Assembly: GCA_902522865.1 (NCBI GenBank)
Contig: CABYXC010000007.1
Span: forward strand, 1-64,000
Length of the DNA stretch: 64,000 bases
Direction of reading: 5' to 3'
Origin: an uncultured Alphaproteobacteria bacterium
GTDB taxonomy: Bacteria; Pseudomonadota; Alphaproteobacteria; HIMB59; GCA-002718135
Position 1 is the first letter of the stretch, and the number at the start of each line of letters is the position of its first letter. Below, piece by piece: positions 44,270 through 52,340 of the stretch. The translations under genes were made by a program, and so were the position numbers. Below the pieces are notes generated by a model. It ran no database searches. It was not told the DNA's origin and saw only the letters and a program-made list of their open reading frames with translations.

Positions 44270-44878
44270 ATGAAAGAAACTTACTATAAGCCCTTTGGAC
44301 CAACAATAGGTAAATATAATTTATCACATACAATGATTGGTAAAGTTAATTCATTTGCAAATAAAATAATTGAAAATAAACACAAAAGTAAAGTATTGGA
44401 TCACTCACATAGATTAGTTGGAAATGTTCAACAACAATTTCGCTTAACAAAAGATTTTCTTTTTACTAGCGGTTTAGAAAAACAACTTAACCGCATTATT
44501 GAATCTTATTACAAAAACGTCATTCAAGTTAAGCCCTCCTCCATTAAAATTGATCGCGCGTGGATTGTTAGACAATTTGCTGGTGATTTTAACCCACCAC
44601 ATATTCATAGAGGGAATGTTAGTGGAGTTTGTTATCTTGAAGTTCCAAATTCTATTAAATATAACAAAGAGATTGCTTTTGCTGGAAGACTTTCTTTTTT
44701 TGATGGTCGTGTCTCCATGCCACGCAATAGTCCTCCTTTGGTAAAGCATCGTATTACCTTTAAACCTCGTGTCGGTGATATGTATATATTCCCTGCTTTT
44801 TTAATGCATGATGTTCATCCTTTTCGTAAAGATGGCGAGCGAAGATGTTTTTCTTTTAATGCATTTGTAAAAACTTAA
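44270..44878 (+). CDS. 2-oxoglutarate/Fe(II) oxygenase-like protein (TIGR02466 type)
   Basis: A 202-residue protein of the putative 2OG-Fe(II) oxygenase family TIGR02466. Candidate metal ligands are H111 and H113 in PPHIHRGN and H180 in LMHDVHPF, with R191/R192 as the 2-oxoglutarate contact in GERRCFSFNAF. VSGVCYLEVP is the central strand. Target unknown; these are common in marine alphaproteobacteria. It stands alone behind a 191-bp AT-rich gap with no clear signals and faces a convergent MFS gene. Confidence 0.75.
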   Translation: MKETYYKPFGPTIGKYNLSHTMIGKVNSFANKIIENKHKSKVLDHSHRLVGNVQQQFRLTKDFLFTSGLEKQLNRIIESYYKNVIQVKPSSIKIDRAWIVRQFAGDFNPPHIHRGNVSGVCYLEVPNSIKYNKEIAFAGRLSFFDGRVSMPRNSPPLVKHRITFKPRVGDMYIFPAFLMHDVHPFRKDGERRCFSFNAFVKT

Positions 44879-44901
44879 AATTTATATTGTATTTATTTAG
44901 A

Positions 44902-46080
44902 TTATTTAGCCTTTTTCACTGATCCTTCTGCTTTTTTCTGATTCATAAGAAATGTCATTAGAATTGATATTGAAATAAAAACGAAACACAAAACATACAT
45001 GTTAAACGTAAGTCCAAATCTTTCAGCAGAAAAACCAACTATTGCAGGACCAAAAATAAAACCAGACATACCAATACTAGATACATGAGACATAGTTTTA
45101 GGGATTGAATCTTTAGAATACTTAATTGCTTGTCTAAAAACAATTGGTCCTAAATTAGACGATGAAAAACCAAATATTGTAATACCAATTAAAATTAAGT
45201 AAATATTTTGAGTAACTATTGTAAAAATTAATATTAATGATCCAATGATAGTCATATAAGGACCTACAAATTTTTCATTAAAAATTTTAATAAGCTTTGA
45301 AGCTATGATGTTAGCAGATATTTCACCAATATTAAAAAATACTAAAATAAAACCAGCTAAATATATTGGTCCCATTAAATCGTTTATAAACCATAGAGAA
45401 GACCAATTGAGAATTATACCGAATGCAGCAAAACCTATCATATTAATTAAACCGAACAAAAAAATAGTTTTAGATGGTAAAGAAAAACGTGGAGATTTAT
45501 CTACATAATCAAGTTTTTTTGGTAATCCAAAAAAATACATAGAAATAGAAGATAGAAAAATGAAAACGCCAATAAAAGCAAATAATAATTTCGAATCAAC
45601 TTCAAGACCTAAACAAAAACTTGCTAGTAATGCTCCGAATATAGCTCCTGTTGAAAAACAAGATTTAAATATTGGATTTAATATTTTTTTTGTTTTTGAT
45701 TCTAATATAGCAATTTGTGTAAAAATACTTGGGCCTTGAAGACCATGCGCCACCCCCCAAAAAATATGCAAAAGAATATATATTTCATATTTAGGTATAT
45801 AAAAAATTAGAAATGGAATAAGTGCATACACTAATCTTGCAATTATCAAACAATTGCTTGTTCCTATCTTAGGAAGTAAAAATCTTGTAGCTATTTGATT
45901 AATAGTTATATTTGTGAATGCAAATATAGTTATACCTAAAGCAAATTCAGTTTCAGTGATTTTTAAACTATCTAAAACTATTGGTGTATAAACAAAATAG
46001 GCACTTACTAAAAACATGCTTATAGCACCATGAGTATAAGCGGCGAGAAAAAATTTGTTATAATTTATCTCTTGAGCCAT
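44902..46080 (-). CDS. MFS transporter
   Basis: A 392-residue twelve-helix MFS protein. The ATG at 46080 (MAQEINYNKFFLAAYTHGA) is a better start than a TTG nine codons upstream. The halves are linked by FGLPKKLDYVDKSPR. The GINQIATRF-like loop after helix 2 is a weak motif A. Substrate cannot be inferred. It lies at the edge of the small-protein island; upstream is a 250-bp gap holding a repeated element and a terminator-like hairpin. Confidence 0.85.
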   Translation of the reverse strand: MAQEINYNKFFLAAYTHGAISMFLVSAYFVYTPIVLDSLKITETEFALGITIFAFTNITINQIATRFLLPKIGTSNCLIIARLVYALIPFLIFYIPKYEIYILLHIFWGVAHGLQGPSIFTQIAILESKTKKILNPIFKSCFSTGAIFGALLASFCLGLEVDSKLLFAFIGVFIFLSSISMYFFGLPKKLDYVDKSPRFSLPSKTIFLFGLINMIGFAAFGIILNWSSLWFINDLMGPIYLAGFILVFFNIGEISANIIASKLIKIFNEKFVGPYMTIIGSLILIFTIVTQNIYLILIGITIFGFSSSNLGPIVFRQAIKYSKDSIPKTMSHVSSIGMSGFIFGPAIVGFSAERFGLTFNMYVLCFVFISISILMTFLMNQKKAEGSVKKAK

Positions 46081-46268
46081 TTTATTAGTATCGATAATTA
46101 ATATCAAAGTAATTAATTACAAATTTATTATGAATTAAATATTAAATATTAATAGTTACATGGATTAATCAATGTTTTAGGATTTTATTACTTTATTTTT
46201 TATAATTACTGTCATTCTCAAGTAGAGAAATCAAATATAACAATCATAATCGTCTTAATAATATCCAT

Positions 46269-46302
46269 ACCAACTAAGGTGATTGTTAAGGACTCTCCTA
46301 TA
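46269..46302 (+). repeat. 35-bp repeated element, copy 1
   Basis: The sequence has the blocks CCAACTAAG, GATTGTTAA, GACTCT and CTATA in the same order and nearly the same spacing as at 48421-48456, with one single-base indel and about four substitutions. It ends in a TATAAT-like stretch (46301-46306), so it may be a promoter with an upstream activator site. Terminator at 46324 follows closely. Confidence 0.6.
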
Positions 46303-46309
46303 TAATTAG

Positions 46310-46357
46310 CGTATAGGTCAACTGGGTGAGTGGTAAGGCCTATCGCTTACCCTTTTT
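46310..46357 (+). ncRNA. Candidate small RNA ending in a rho-independent terminator
   Basis: A 9-bp stem GGGTGAGTG (46324-46332) with CGCTTACCC (46344-46352), two G-U pairs, an 11-base loop and then five T (46353-46357) make a terminator on the plus strand. ATAGGTC (46313-46319) can pair with GGCCTAT (46337-46343) inside the loop, giving pseudoknot geometry or an alternative fold. The start is a guess from the TATAAT-like site at 46301. It may instead be only the 3' structure of the minus-strand rhodanese transcript, though that direction lacks a U-run. Confidence 0.4.
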
Positions 46358-46774
46358 CTAATTTGTTTGAGGCTCAACAGTTATGAATTTTTTACTAATC
46401 CAAGAGTTTATTCCACTTTGTGCATTGTAAATAATAGTATTAAATTTCTCATCTATCATATTAGCGACTACCTTAGATCTTTTTCCTGATCTACAAATTA
46501 AGATTATTGGATCGGTTACATTTATTTCTAGTTGTAATTTTGCGTACCATTCATCAAAATTATAATTCCCCTCTTCATCGAAAAAAGTTAGTAAAATACT
46601 ATTTGGAATAACGCCGGTTTGATCCCACTCAGAACTACTTCTTACATCTACAATTGGAATATTATCGTTTGATAATTTTATCATTTCTTGATCATCGACA
46701 TCTATAACTTCTGCAAAAGCAAATTTAACAATCAATAAACAAACTATAATCTTTATATAAAATCTAATATTCAT
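46358..46774 (-). CDS. Periplasmic rhodanese-like domain protein
   Basis: A 138-residue single-domain rhodanese. A signal peptide covers about residues 1-21 (cleavage after AFA). The active-site loop is CRSGKRS with C94 as the persulfide cysteine, and IVDVRSSSEWDQTGVIPNS is the usual CH2A block. It should handle sulfane sulfur in the periplasm. The gene follows the ABM-family gene after 100 bases and ends next to the terminator-like hairpin. Confidence 0.88.
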   Translation of the reverse strand: MNIRFYIKIIVCLLIVKFAFAEVIDVDDQEMIKLSNDNIPIVDVRSSSEWDQTGVIPNSILLTFFDEEGNYNFDEWYAKLQLEINVTDPIILICRSGKRSKVVANMIDEKFNTIIYNAQSGINSWISKKFITVEPQTN

Positions 46775-46874
46775 TAATTTTCTTCACGATAAGTTTGGTA
46801 GTTATTTAAAAGAATTAGTCGTGTTCTCCACCAGGGTCATTTTTTGGCAGTTTAACTTTATAGGGATTGCCATT

Positions 46875-47186
46875 TTATTTAGTTATTTCTGAAAAAGTGA
46901 TTTCGAGACCTTTGTCGGTAAGAAGATTTTCTATCTTCTTTAAAAAATTATCGTCTTCTTCACCACTTTCTCTTTTAGCTATATATTTATCCCAATCATC
47001 CATACTACTCCATTCCTCGGTTAAAAGTAAAACATTTTTATTTTCTGTATCTATGGATCTAATAATACTTTTGCACCCTTCTTGCGATAAAGTGTAAGCT
47101 CTTCCATTTGGTAAGTTATGTAAATTTATATATTCATCCATTTTACCTTCTTTAATATGAACTTTGATCCAAACCATTAATGACAT
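46875..47186 (-). CDS. ABM-like dimeric alpha/beta-barrel protein
   Basis: A 103-residue protein with the ferredoxin-like pattern of antibiotic biosynthesis monooxygenases: strand MVWIKVHIKEGKMDEY, a helix, strand SIIRSIDTENKNVLLLTEEW, then SMDDWDKYIAKRES. A strong AAAGGAG precedes the start. These small proteins act on quinones, haem or polyketides or have no catalysis. It is one of several such folds clustered at 46.8-52.3 kb. After its TAA the same frame stays open for 19 codons (to 46815) with a coding-like end, LPKNDPGGEHD. Confidence 0.75.
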   Translation of the reverse strand: MSLMVWIKVHIKEGKMDEYINLHNLPNGRAYTLSQEGCKSIIRSIDTENKNVLLLTEEWSSMDDWDKYIAKRESGEEDDNFLKKIENLLTDKGLEITFSEITK

Positions 47187-47220
47187 TTTATAACTCCTTT
47201 ATAATTTTTTATTTAAAGTT

Positions 47221-47523
47221 TTAGTAATTTTCAACTATACTGTAGCTGTTTTCTTGAACTATTTCACCTAGCTTACTTCCATCATTAATCATAAGTTTTA
47301 AGTCTGAATGACTTCTAACTAAGTCTCTCGTTTTGCCTAAATGTTCAAAATTATCAAAATTACAATTAAAAGAAATATGACCCCACATATTTCCAGACAT
47401 AATTGCTATTGTGCATTTGTTAGCACCTTGATCTTTCCATAACTTTGCAAATTTTTTAACATTTTCCATTGCCAGATCGTTTTGACCAGGGAAAGGTTTC
47501 ATAATCCATTGTATTCTAACCAT
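47221..47523 (-). CDS. Small alpha/beta protein, unknown
   Basis: A 100-residue protein with alternating strands and helices (VRIQWIMKPFPGQNDLAMENV, then TIAIMSGNMWGHISFNCNF) compatible with a dimeric alpha/beta-barrel. I do not recognise a named family. It has a strong ribosome-binding site (AAAGGAG) and is in line with its ABM-like neighbour 34 bases downstream and a secreted protein 20 bases upstream, so it belongs to one operon of small proteins. Confidence 0.7.
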   Translation of the reverse strand: MVRIQWIMKPFPGQNDLAMENVKKFAKLWKDQGANKCTIAIMSGNMWGHISFNCNFDNFEHLGKTRDLVRSHSDLKLMINDGSKLGEIVQENSYSIVENY

Positions 47524-47543
47524 ATTTCTCCTTTCTAAATAAT

Positions 47544-48026
47544 TTAGTTTGGCATTTCTATTGACGTAACAAAGTTTAAGGTATCACCACCCATAAATTG
47601 AACACCATTTAAATAGCTACCTCCACCAGTCACTCCTTCAAACTTACCTGTTCCTGAAATAAATGTCCAATCTCCTCCACCTTTAGCAGGCTCCCAATTT
47701 CCACTTGTTAGAAAAAGATCTCCATCAGTATCATGAACTGTACACATAAAAAATCCTGCTAGAGGTATGCCATCTTTATTTGCAATACCTTTACCCTTAC
47801 AGTCTGCCATAACTTCTTTAGGCCATCCTTCTGGAGCATCATCATAAATCCAAAAAGAATCATTGCTCCAGTTCCAAATTTGAGCTTCACTAGCTGTTAC
47901 TATCGGTGCTTCAAAGCCACTTGTATTATATGCGGTTCCAGTAAATTCATATTTTTCAACAGCAAATGCAGAGCCAAACATTAAAAAAATGGAAGACATC
48001 AAGATTAGTAATAATTTATTTTTCAT
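47544..48026 (-). CDS. Secreted beta-barrel-like protein, unknown function
   Basis: A 160-residue exported protein; the signal peptide ends at about residue 22 (SAFA). The mature part is beta-rich, with two cysteines (ADCKGKG and FFMCTVHD) that may pair, and a SGTGKFEGVTGGGSY block similar to allene-oxide-cyclase-like and DUF3224-type barrels. No enzymatic residues are obvious. AGAGGA precedes the start. It lies between DUF3303-like and small alpha/beta genes in the island. Confidence 0.7.
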   Translation of the reverse strand: MKNKLLLILMSSIFLMFGSAFAVEKYEFTGTAYNTSGFEAPIVTASEAQIWNWSNDSFWIYDDAPEGWPKEVMADCKGKGIANKDGIPLAGFFMCTVHDTDGDLFLTSGNWEPAKGGGDWTFISGTGKFEGVTGGGSYLNGVQFMGGDTLNFVTSIEMPN

Positions 48027-48102
48027 ATTATTCCTCTTTTGTTTTTATAGTTTAATGAATTTTTATTTAGATATAAAAATTTCATAATCCATAATAATTT
48101 CA

Positions 48103-48381
48103 TTACAGAACTTTTAATAAATCCTCATCATCAATCATTGCTTCAACTTGAGGAAAAGTACACATTGGCGCCCAACTCATCATGAAACCGTGAAGTTTTT
48201 CATGGCTTTCTGCATCTACGATTACATAACCATAGCCACTTGCTGAATTATGAACTCTAGCAATTTTAGTTACTCCTTCAGGAAATTCAGCATCTCTTTC
48301 TTCTTGAGTCATATTTTTAAATAACTCTTGTGCTGCTAATTTCTTATCTTCATATACAACATACTTTAAGTGATATAACAT
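48103..48381 (-). CDS. DUF3303-like small protein
   Basis: A 92-residue protein of ferredoxin-like type: strand MLYHLKYVVYEDKK, then EGVTKIARVHNSASGYGYVIVDAES, and the end WAPMCTFPQVEAMID, resembling DUF3303. The start is the ATG at 48381 with AAAGGA upstream; a TTG five codons earlier would include that site. It diverges from the NTF2-like gene across 175 bases that hold copy 2 of the repeated element. Function unknown. Confidence 0.72.
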   Translation of the reverse strand: MLYHLKYVVYEDKKLAAQELFKNMTQEERDAEFPEGVTKIARVHNSASGYGYVIVDAESHEKLHGFMMSWAPMCTFPQVEAMIDDEDLLKVL

Positions 48382-48420
48382 TTTGTATCCTTTCAATTTA
48401 ATTATTATGGATTAACTTAA

Positions 48421-48456
48421 CACCAACTAAGAAGATTGTTAATAGACTCTGCTATA
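48421..48456 (+). repeat. 35-bp repeated element, copy 2
   Basis: This copy carries CCAACTAAG, GATTGTTAA, GACTCT and CTATA, matching 46269-46302. Here an added half-site makes TTAACA (48417-48422) and TGTTAA (48437-48442) exact inverted repeats 14 bases apart. It is in the divergent gap between genes starting at 48381 and 48557, where a regulator site is expected. Confidence 0.6.
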
Positions 48457-48556
48457 GAAATATATCATGTCTATATTGCTTCCAAAGCATTTATCTAAGA
48501 GTAAAAAATATGTAACAAAAAGGTGTTAAAGTTATTGCAAAAGAAAGGAAAAAATT

Positions 48557-48925
48557 ATGGACTCAAAAGCATTAGTAGAACAATGTTACGATCTCTTTGG
48601 AAAAGGTGACATGGAAGGTTTTATGAATATAGTACATGATGATTTTATTTGGGTATATCCAGGTGATAAGCATCCATTTTCTGGAACTCATAATAAAGAG
48701 GGTTTTCAACAACAATTAATGAAAACTCCTGAACTCTGGACCAATTTTAAAGTTACAATAGAATCAATGATCAGCGAAGGTGATAAAGTTTTTGTAAATG
48801 CAAAAGCAACTGCTGAAGGCATGGATACAATTTTTGGACACTATATGGAAGTAAAAGATGATAAGTTGTCAAAGTTTATCGCTTATGATGATACTTTAAG
48901 TATGTTTAATGCAATGAAAAAATAG
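48557..48925 (+). CDS. SnoaL/NTF2-like protein
   Basis: A 122-residue NTF2-fold protein. The N-terminus ALVEQCYDLFGKGDMEGFMNIVHDDFIWVYPG is the standard SnoaL-like start, followed by HNKEGFQQQLMKTP and the VFVNAKATAEG strand. Such proteins are isomerases, cyclases or binding proteins; the role is unknown. AAAGGA precedes the start. A hairpin (48946-48964) follows before the next gene. Confidence 0.82.
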   Translation: MDSKALVEQCYDLFGKGDMEGFMNIVHDDFIWVYPGDKHPFSGTHNKEGFQQQLMKTPELWTNFKVTIESMISEGDKVFVNAKATAEGMDTIFGHYMEVKDDKLSKFIAYDDTLSMFNAMKK

Positions 48926-48945
48926 ATTTTATAAAAATTTCATTA

Positions 48946-48964
48946 GAGGGGATTAACTCCCCTC
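48946..48964 (+). terminator. Stem-loop after the NTF2-like gene
   Basis: A 7-bp stem GAGGGGA with TCCCCTC and a 5-base loop lies 21 bases past the stop and is followed by AAATGTTTTT. It looks like a moderate rho-independent terminator, but may be partial since the next gene is only 50 bases away in the same direction. Confidence 0.7.
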
Positions 48965-49014
48965 AAATGTTTTTAAAAGAATACATATTTCAATTTTAAG
49001 AAAGGAGTTTAATT

Positions 49015-49290
49015 ATGAAAATCATATCACACGCAAAAATAACTAAAGGTTATGAGCATTGGAAACAAGCGTTTGATGAAAATGATAGTTTAAGACAAGA
49101 ATATGGGGTTACTGTATTAGCTTATGGACATCCCAAAGATAATAAAGATGAAATTTATACAGTTCTTCAGGTTGAATCTATGGAGCGAATGCAAGAAATG
49201 CTCAATTTACCTTCAATGGTAAAATTAAGAACAGAAGCAGGAGTAGATCTTGAAACTCAAACATTCATTATGTTAGAAGGTGGAAATTAA
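49015..49290 (+). CDS. Small alpha/beta-barrel protein (DUF3764-like)
   Basis: A 91-residue protein with the pattern of small ferredoxin-like folds: MKIISHAKITKGYEHWKQAFD, then VLAYGHPKDNKDEIYTVLQVE and a helix with ERMQEMLNLPSMV. It resembles DUF3764. A strong AAAGGAG is present. The ABM-like gene at 49300 follows after 9 bases. Function unknown. Confidence 0.7.
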   Translation: MKIISHAKITKGYEHWKQAFDENDSLRQEYGVTVLAYGHPKDNKDEIYTVLQVESMERMQEMLNLPSMVKLRTEAGVDLETQTFIMLEGGN

Positions 49291-49299
49291 TATTATAAT

Positions 49300-49689
49300 A
49301 TGTCTAATCCTTTTATTTTAATAGCTAGAATACGCGTAAAAGAAGGTAAGGTTGATGAGTATCTTAAGATAGCAAAAGAAGCTGATGACGCCGTTAATGA
49401 TTCAGAACCAGATATGCTAATCCATACTTTTGATCAAGATCCAACAGATCCATTAGAATTTACCTGGAGTGAAGTCTACCGCACCAGTGAAGCAATGGTT
49501 CATCACATTAATAACCCTCCTGTTGTATCTTATGTAGAAAAACATCAAGAAATAGCCAATAAATTTGAAATAGAAGTTTACGGAAATATTACTGATGAGA
49601 CTATTAAAGCCATTGAAGCTCTAAATGTACCCTTCAAGCACTTTAAAACAACAGAAGTTGGCTACATAAGAAAAGAAAAATTTATTTAA
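49300..49689 (+). CDS. Antibiotic biosynthesis monooxygenase (ABM)-like protein
   Basis: A 129-residue ABM-domain protein: FILIARIRVKEGKVDEYLKIAKEA, then MLIHTFDQDPTDPLEFTWSEVYRTSEAMVHHIN, a textbook ABM pattern. A C-terminal extension of about 35 residues follows the domain. It is the second gene of a two-gene unit with the 49015 protein. Substrate unknown. Confidence 0.82.
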   Translation: MSNPFILIARIRVKEGKVDEYLKIAKEADDAVNDSEPDMLIHTFDQDPTDPLEFTWSEVYRTSEAMVHHINNPPVVSYVEKHQEIANKFEIEVYGNITDETIKAIEALNVPFKHFKTTEVGYIRKEKFI

Positions 49690-49713
49690 AATACGATTAA
49701 ATAAAATATTGTT

Positions 49714-51906
49714 TTATATATTATTTTCTAAGTAATATTGAATTGGTTTTGCAGATTTTGAAATTATTGAAAAGATTATTTGCGTTTCTTCATCTTCTTT
49801 CAAATATAATTTTCTTGTACACTTTTGCTGATTAATGATTTTTTTATTATCCCTATTCGTTTTTGTTAAAATGACTAACCATTTCTCTGATTTGAATAAT
49901 CTTCCACATTTTTCAACAATAGATTTATTTGTTTCCAATAAAAATTGATCAAAAGGAGGATCAGCTATGAAAAACCCAACAGCTTCCGTTTCTCCATCTT
50001 TTAAAACAGCTGTTTTAAAATCGAGATTATCAAAATGATACAGAATATTCGTTTTATCCCTATTCATATTTTTTAAATTTTGATTATCGTACAGCAATTC
50101 CCCTCTTATTCTTGCTGATTTAAATTCAAATTCTCTATTTTCATTAATAATTGGGTTTTGCGTAGAGATAAAGTCTAGTTTATTGTGAGGAATGACTAAG
50201 AATGTATCTTCCTTTTTATATTTAGAGAGTAAAATTAATTCATTAAATTGTTTTATTTGCTCTTCCAGTTCTTGTTGTTTTTTTAATTTTAATCTTTTAG
50301 CATTATCTTTTAATCTTTTTTGATTAAGTGCAACAAGTTGTTTTTCTTTTTCTATTCTTTCCTCTTCTTGTTTTTTTAGTGCTAATTGTTTTTTCTTTTC
50401 ATCATCATTCTTTTTTTGATCTCTTAATTTTTCAAATTCATTAAAAAATTTTTTATTATTTAAAAGAAGTGCTATTTCATAATTTGCCCCACTTTGATGT
50501 GTGTAGTGGCCATAATTTTGTCGATCATAATTTAAAAGTTCATCTACCATTTGATTTTTATGAAAAAAATAAGGTGCAAAACTTATTCTCGGATAATAAT
50601 TTTCTTCCTTTTGTCTTTTGGATGCTTCTTGAGTTTTATCCTCCTTATACTCAAGGCAATTTTCCCATTCTTTTTCATTTGTATAAATATTAATTTTTTC
50701 AAAATTTTCAAAAAGGGATAAGCTGTATTCTATTGCATCGGATGGAGTACCAGAATTGTTGACACTTAAATCCCATTGAGAATCTCCTATTCTGTCCCAG
50801 TGAAATAAAAAATCACTCATAAACTGACTTGCCCAAATATTATAATCTGCTGCAGTACATCCTCTTGATGAGTCTCCAATATTACTACCATCTTCTCTTA
50901 TACCACTCATGTAACGGTGAAAGGCAAGATAAGCCATATCAATGTATAATTCTTCTTTAGTCCAAATCCCTATTCTTAAAAGTGTTTGTGCTCTTAAAAT
51001 TCCTCCATTTTTACAAGCCTCTCTTTTATCTTTGTAAGAAAGAATTTTTGTAGGACAATATGTTCTTATGCCTTTACCCGTTCTATCTGCTGGAAATAAT
51101 TCGAGAGCTCTATTTTTCATCCATGAATTAAGCTCATTATATTCGTCTTCAGTCCAATTAAATGAAGAATGAAGTAATTCGATTGCAATTAAAATTTTAT
51201 TTAGATCAATTATATAGGTAAATAAATTTCTATCTTCTTTTTGGAATATAATATCTCTTTTAGGTGAATCATTTTTTATCCAATTTTTAATCATACTCTT
51301 AATTTGTTCACGCATTTCTTCTTCATATAGCGCTCTTAAATAAATTATATTAAATCCACTAGAACATATAACAAAGCCATCTCTTTGACTGCCCTTAGAC
51401 CAACTTTGAGTACCATCTAAATTTTTAGATTGATTTTCAGCTATATAATTTACTTGCCCATACCAGTCTAAACAAAAATTTACTCTTTCATTATGTCTAT
51501 TTTTAAAAATTTGTTCGCGAAAATCTTCATTTAAATATTCATATATTTTTTGTGTATCATCGATTGAGGTGAATAAAAAAGAAGCTTTATTTAAATCGTA
51601 TTTTGGGATTTGTACTTTGTATCTTTTTTGATACTTTTTTAAGAATGTGAAAGCTTTTTTTTCAGAAGGTAAAAACCACCCTTTTTGAGGTTTAGTAATT
51701 CCTAAACAATTTAAATTTCTTTTGTTATGTTCATTAAAAGTACTTATTAAATCTAAATGTTGAAGAGACTCACATAATTGATCATCTGTTAGTTGCTCAG
51801 CTTTAATATTATTCGTCACTAAATCAGTAAGTAATTTATTTACTTCATTTGATTTAGCATGAATTAAAGAAGGAAATATTAAAAGAAAAAATAAAAAAAG
51901 TTTCAT
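49714..51906 (-). CDS. Secreted alginate-lyase-like protein with coiled coil
   Basis: A 730-residue exported protein; the signal peptide ends around residue 17 (IHA). Residues about 100-470 look like the alpha/alpha-toroid alginate lyase domain, with LRAQTLLRIGIWTKEELYIDMAYLAFHRYM and DGSNIGDSSRGCTAADYNIWASQF as the main block. A lysine- and glutamate-rich coiled coil (about 485-560) leads to a beta-rich C-terminal domain unlike anything I know. The mixed layout suggests a periplasmic polysaccharide-modifying or binding protein; lyase residues cannot be confirmed by eye. Confidence 0.65.
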   Translation of the reverse strand: MKLFLFFLLIFPSLIHAKSNEVNKLLTDLVTNNIKAEQLTDDQLCESLQHLDLISTFNEHNKRNLNCLGITKPQKGWFLPSEKKAFTFLKKYQKRYKVQIPKYDLNKASFLFTSIDDTQKIYEYLNEDFREQIFKNRHNERVNFCLDWYGQVNYIAENQSKNLDGTQSWSKGSQRDGFVICSSGFNIIYLRALYEEEMREQIKSMIKNWIKNDSPKRDIIFQKEDRNLFTYIIDLNKILIAIELLHSSFNWTEDEYNELNSWMKNRALELFPADRTGKGIRTYCPTKILSYKDKREACKNGGILRAQTLLRIGIWTKEELYIDMAYLAFHRYMSGIREDGSNIGDSSRGCTAADYNIWASQFMSDFLFHWDRIGDSQWDLSVNNSGTPSDAIEYSLSLFENFEKINIYTNEKEWENCLEYKEDKTQEASKRQKEENYYPRISFAPYFFHKNQMVDELLNYDRQNYGHYTHQSGANYEIALLLNNKKFFNEFEKLRDQKKNDDEKKKQLALKKQEEERIEKEKQLVALNQKRLKDNAKRLKLKKQQELEEQIKQFNELILLSKYKKEDTFLVIPHNKLDFISTQNPIINENREFEFKSARIRGELLYDNQNLKNMNRDKTNILYHFDNLDFKTAVLKDGETEAVGFFIADPPFDQFLLETNKSIVEKCGRLFKSEKWLVILTKTNRDNKKIINQQKCTRKLYLKEDEETQIIFSIISKSAKPIQYYLENNI

Positions 51907-51961
51907 TTAAATTGATCTTTTATACTAAGTTATTTAATTTATTAATACGCTTCTTAATTAA

Positions 51962-51982
51962 AAGCACCCTAATAGAGTGCTT
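51962..51982 (-). terminator. Terminator after the GYD-domain gene
   Basis: On the minus strand AAGCAC and GTGCTT form a 6-bp stem with a 9-base loop, followed by TTAATT. It is 7 bases past the GYD-gene stop. The stem is short and the U-run weak, so it is a modest terminator. Confidence 0.55.
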
Positions 51983-51988
51983 CATGAA

Positions 51989-52306
51989 TTATGCAGTAGG
52001 AGGAGAAAAATCAACTTTATTTCCCATTTCTCTAACTTTGTTTAAATCAACAGACTCTAAAGTAACTGCCTCGGTAAGAGTTCCTGCTGCTTTTGCTTTT
52101 AATGCACATGCAGCCATACTTTCAAATGAGTCTGCTTCAGTAATCATGACAAAATCATACTGCCCTCTTGTTATATGATAATCAATTAATTTGCCTCCAA
52201 CACTGCTAACCATTTTTTCCATAGCTGCTTTTCTGTCTGAGTCTCCATTAATGATACCATCTGCACCTTTTTGGGAATAAATACCTAATGATATAAAAAT
52301 TGACAT
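51989..52306 (-). CDS. GYD-domain protein
   Basis: A 105-residue protein of the GYD family: IFISLGIYSQKGADGIING, GGKLIDYHITRGQYDFVMITEADS and AACALKAKAAGTLTEAVTLES. The named GYD motif reads GQYD. It has the same small dimeric alpha/beta fold as its neighbours and a strong AAAGGAG. The family function is not known. A TIM-barrel isomerase-like gene lies 34 bases upstream on the same strand. Confidence 0.88.
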   Translation of the reverse strand: MSIFISLGIYSQKGADGIINGDSDRKAAMEKMVSSVGGKLIDYHITRGQYDFVMITEADSFESMAACALKAKAAGTLTEAVTLESVDLNKVREMGNKVDFSPPTA

Positions 52307-52340
52307 TTAATAATCTCCTTTCAATTTAATAATTATAAAT

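Larger units (their letters stand above)
46108..46357. other. Intergenic region with repeated element and orphan terminator
   Basis: This 250-bp gap has no convincing gene. The part 46108-46250 is simple AT-rich sequence. It contains a copy of the 35-bp element at 46269-46302 and, just after, a strong plus-strand terminator at 46324-46357. As no plus-strand gene lies upstream for over 1.4 kb, the pair suggests a short independent transcript. Confidence 0.5.
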
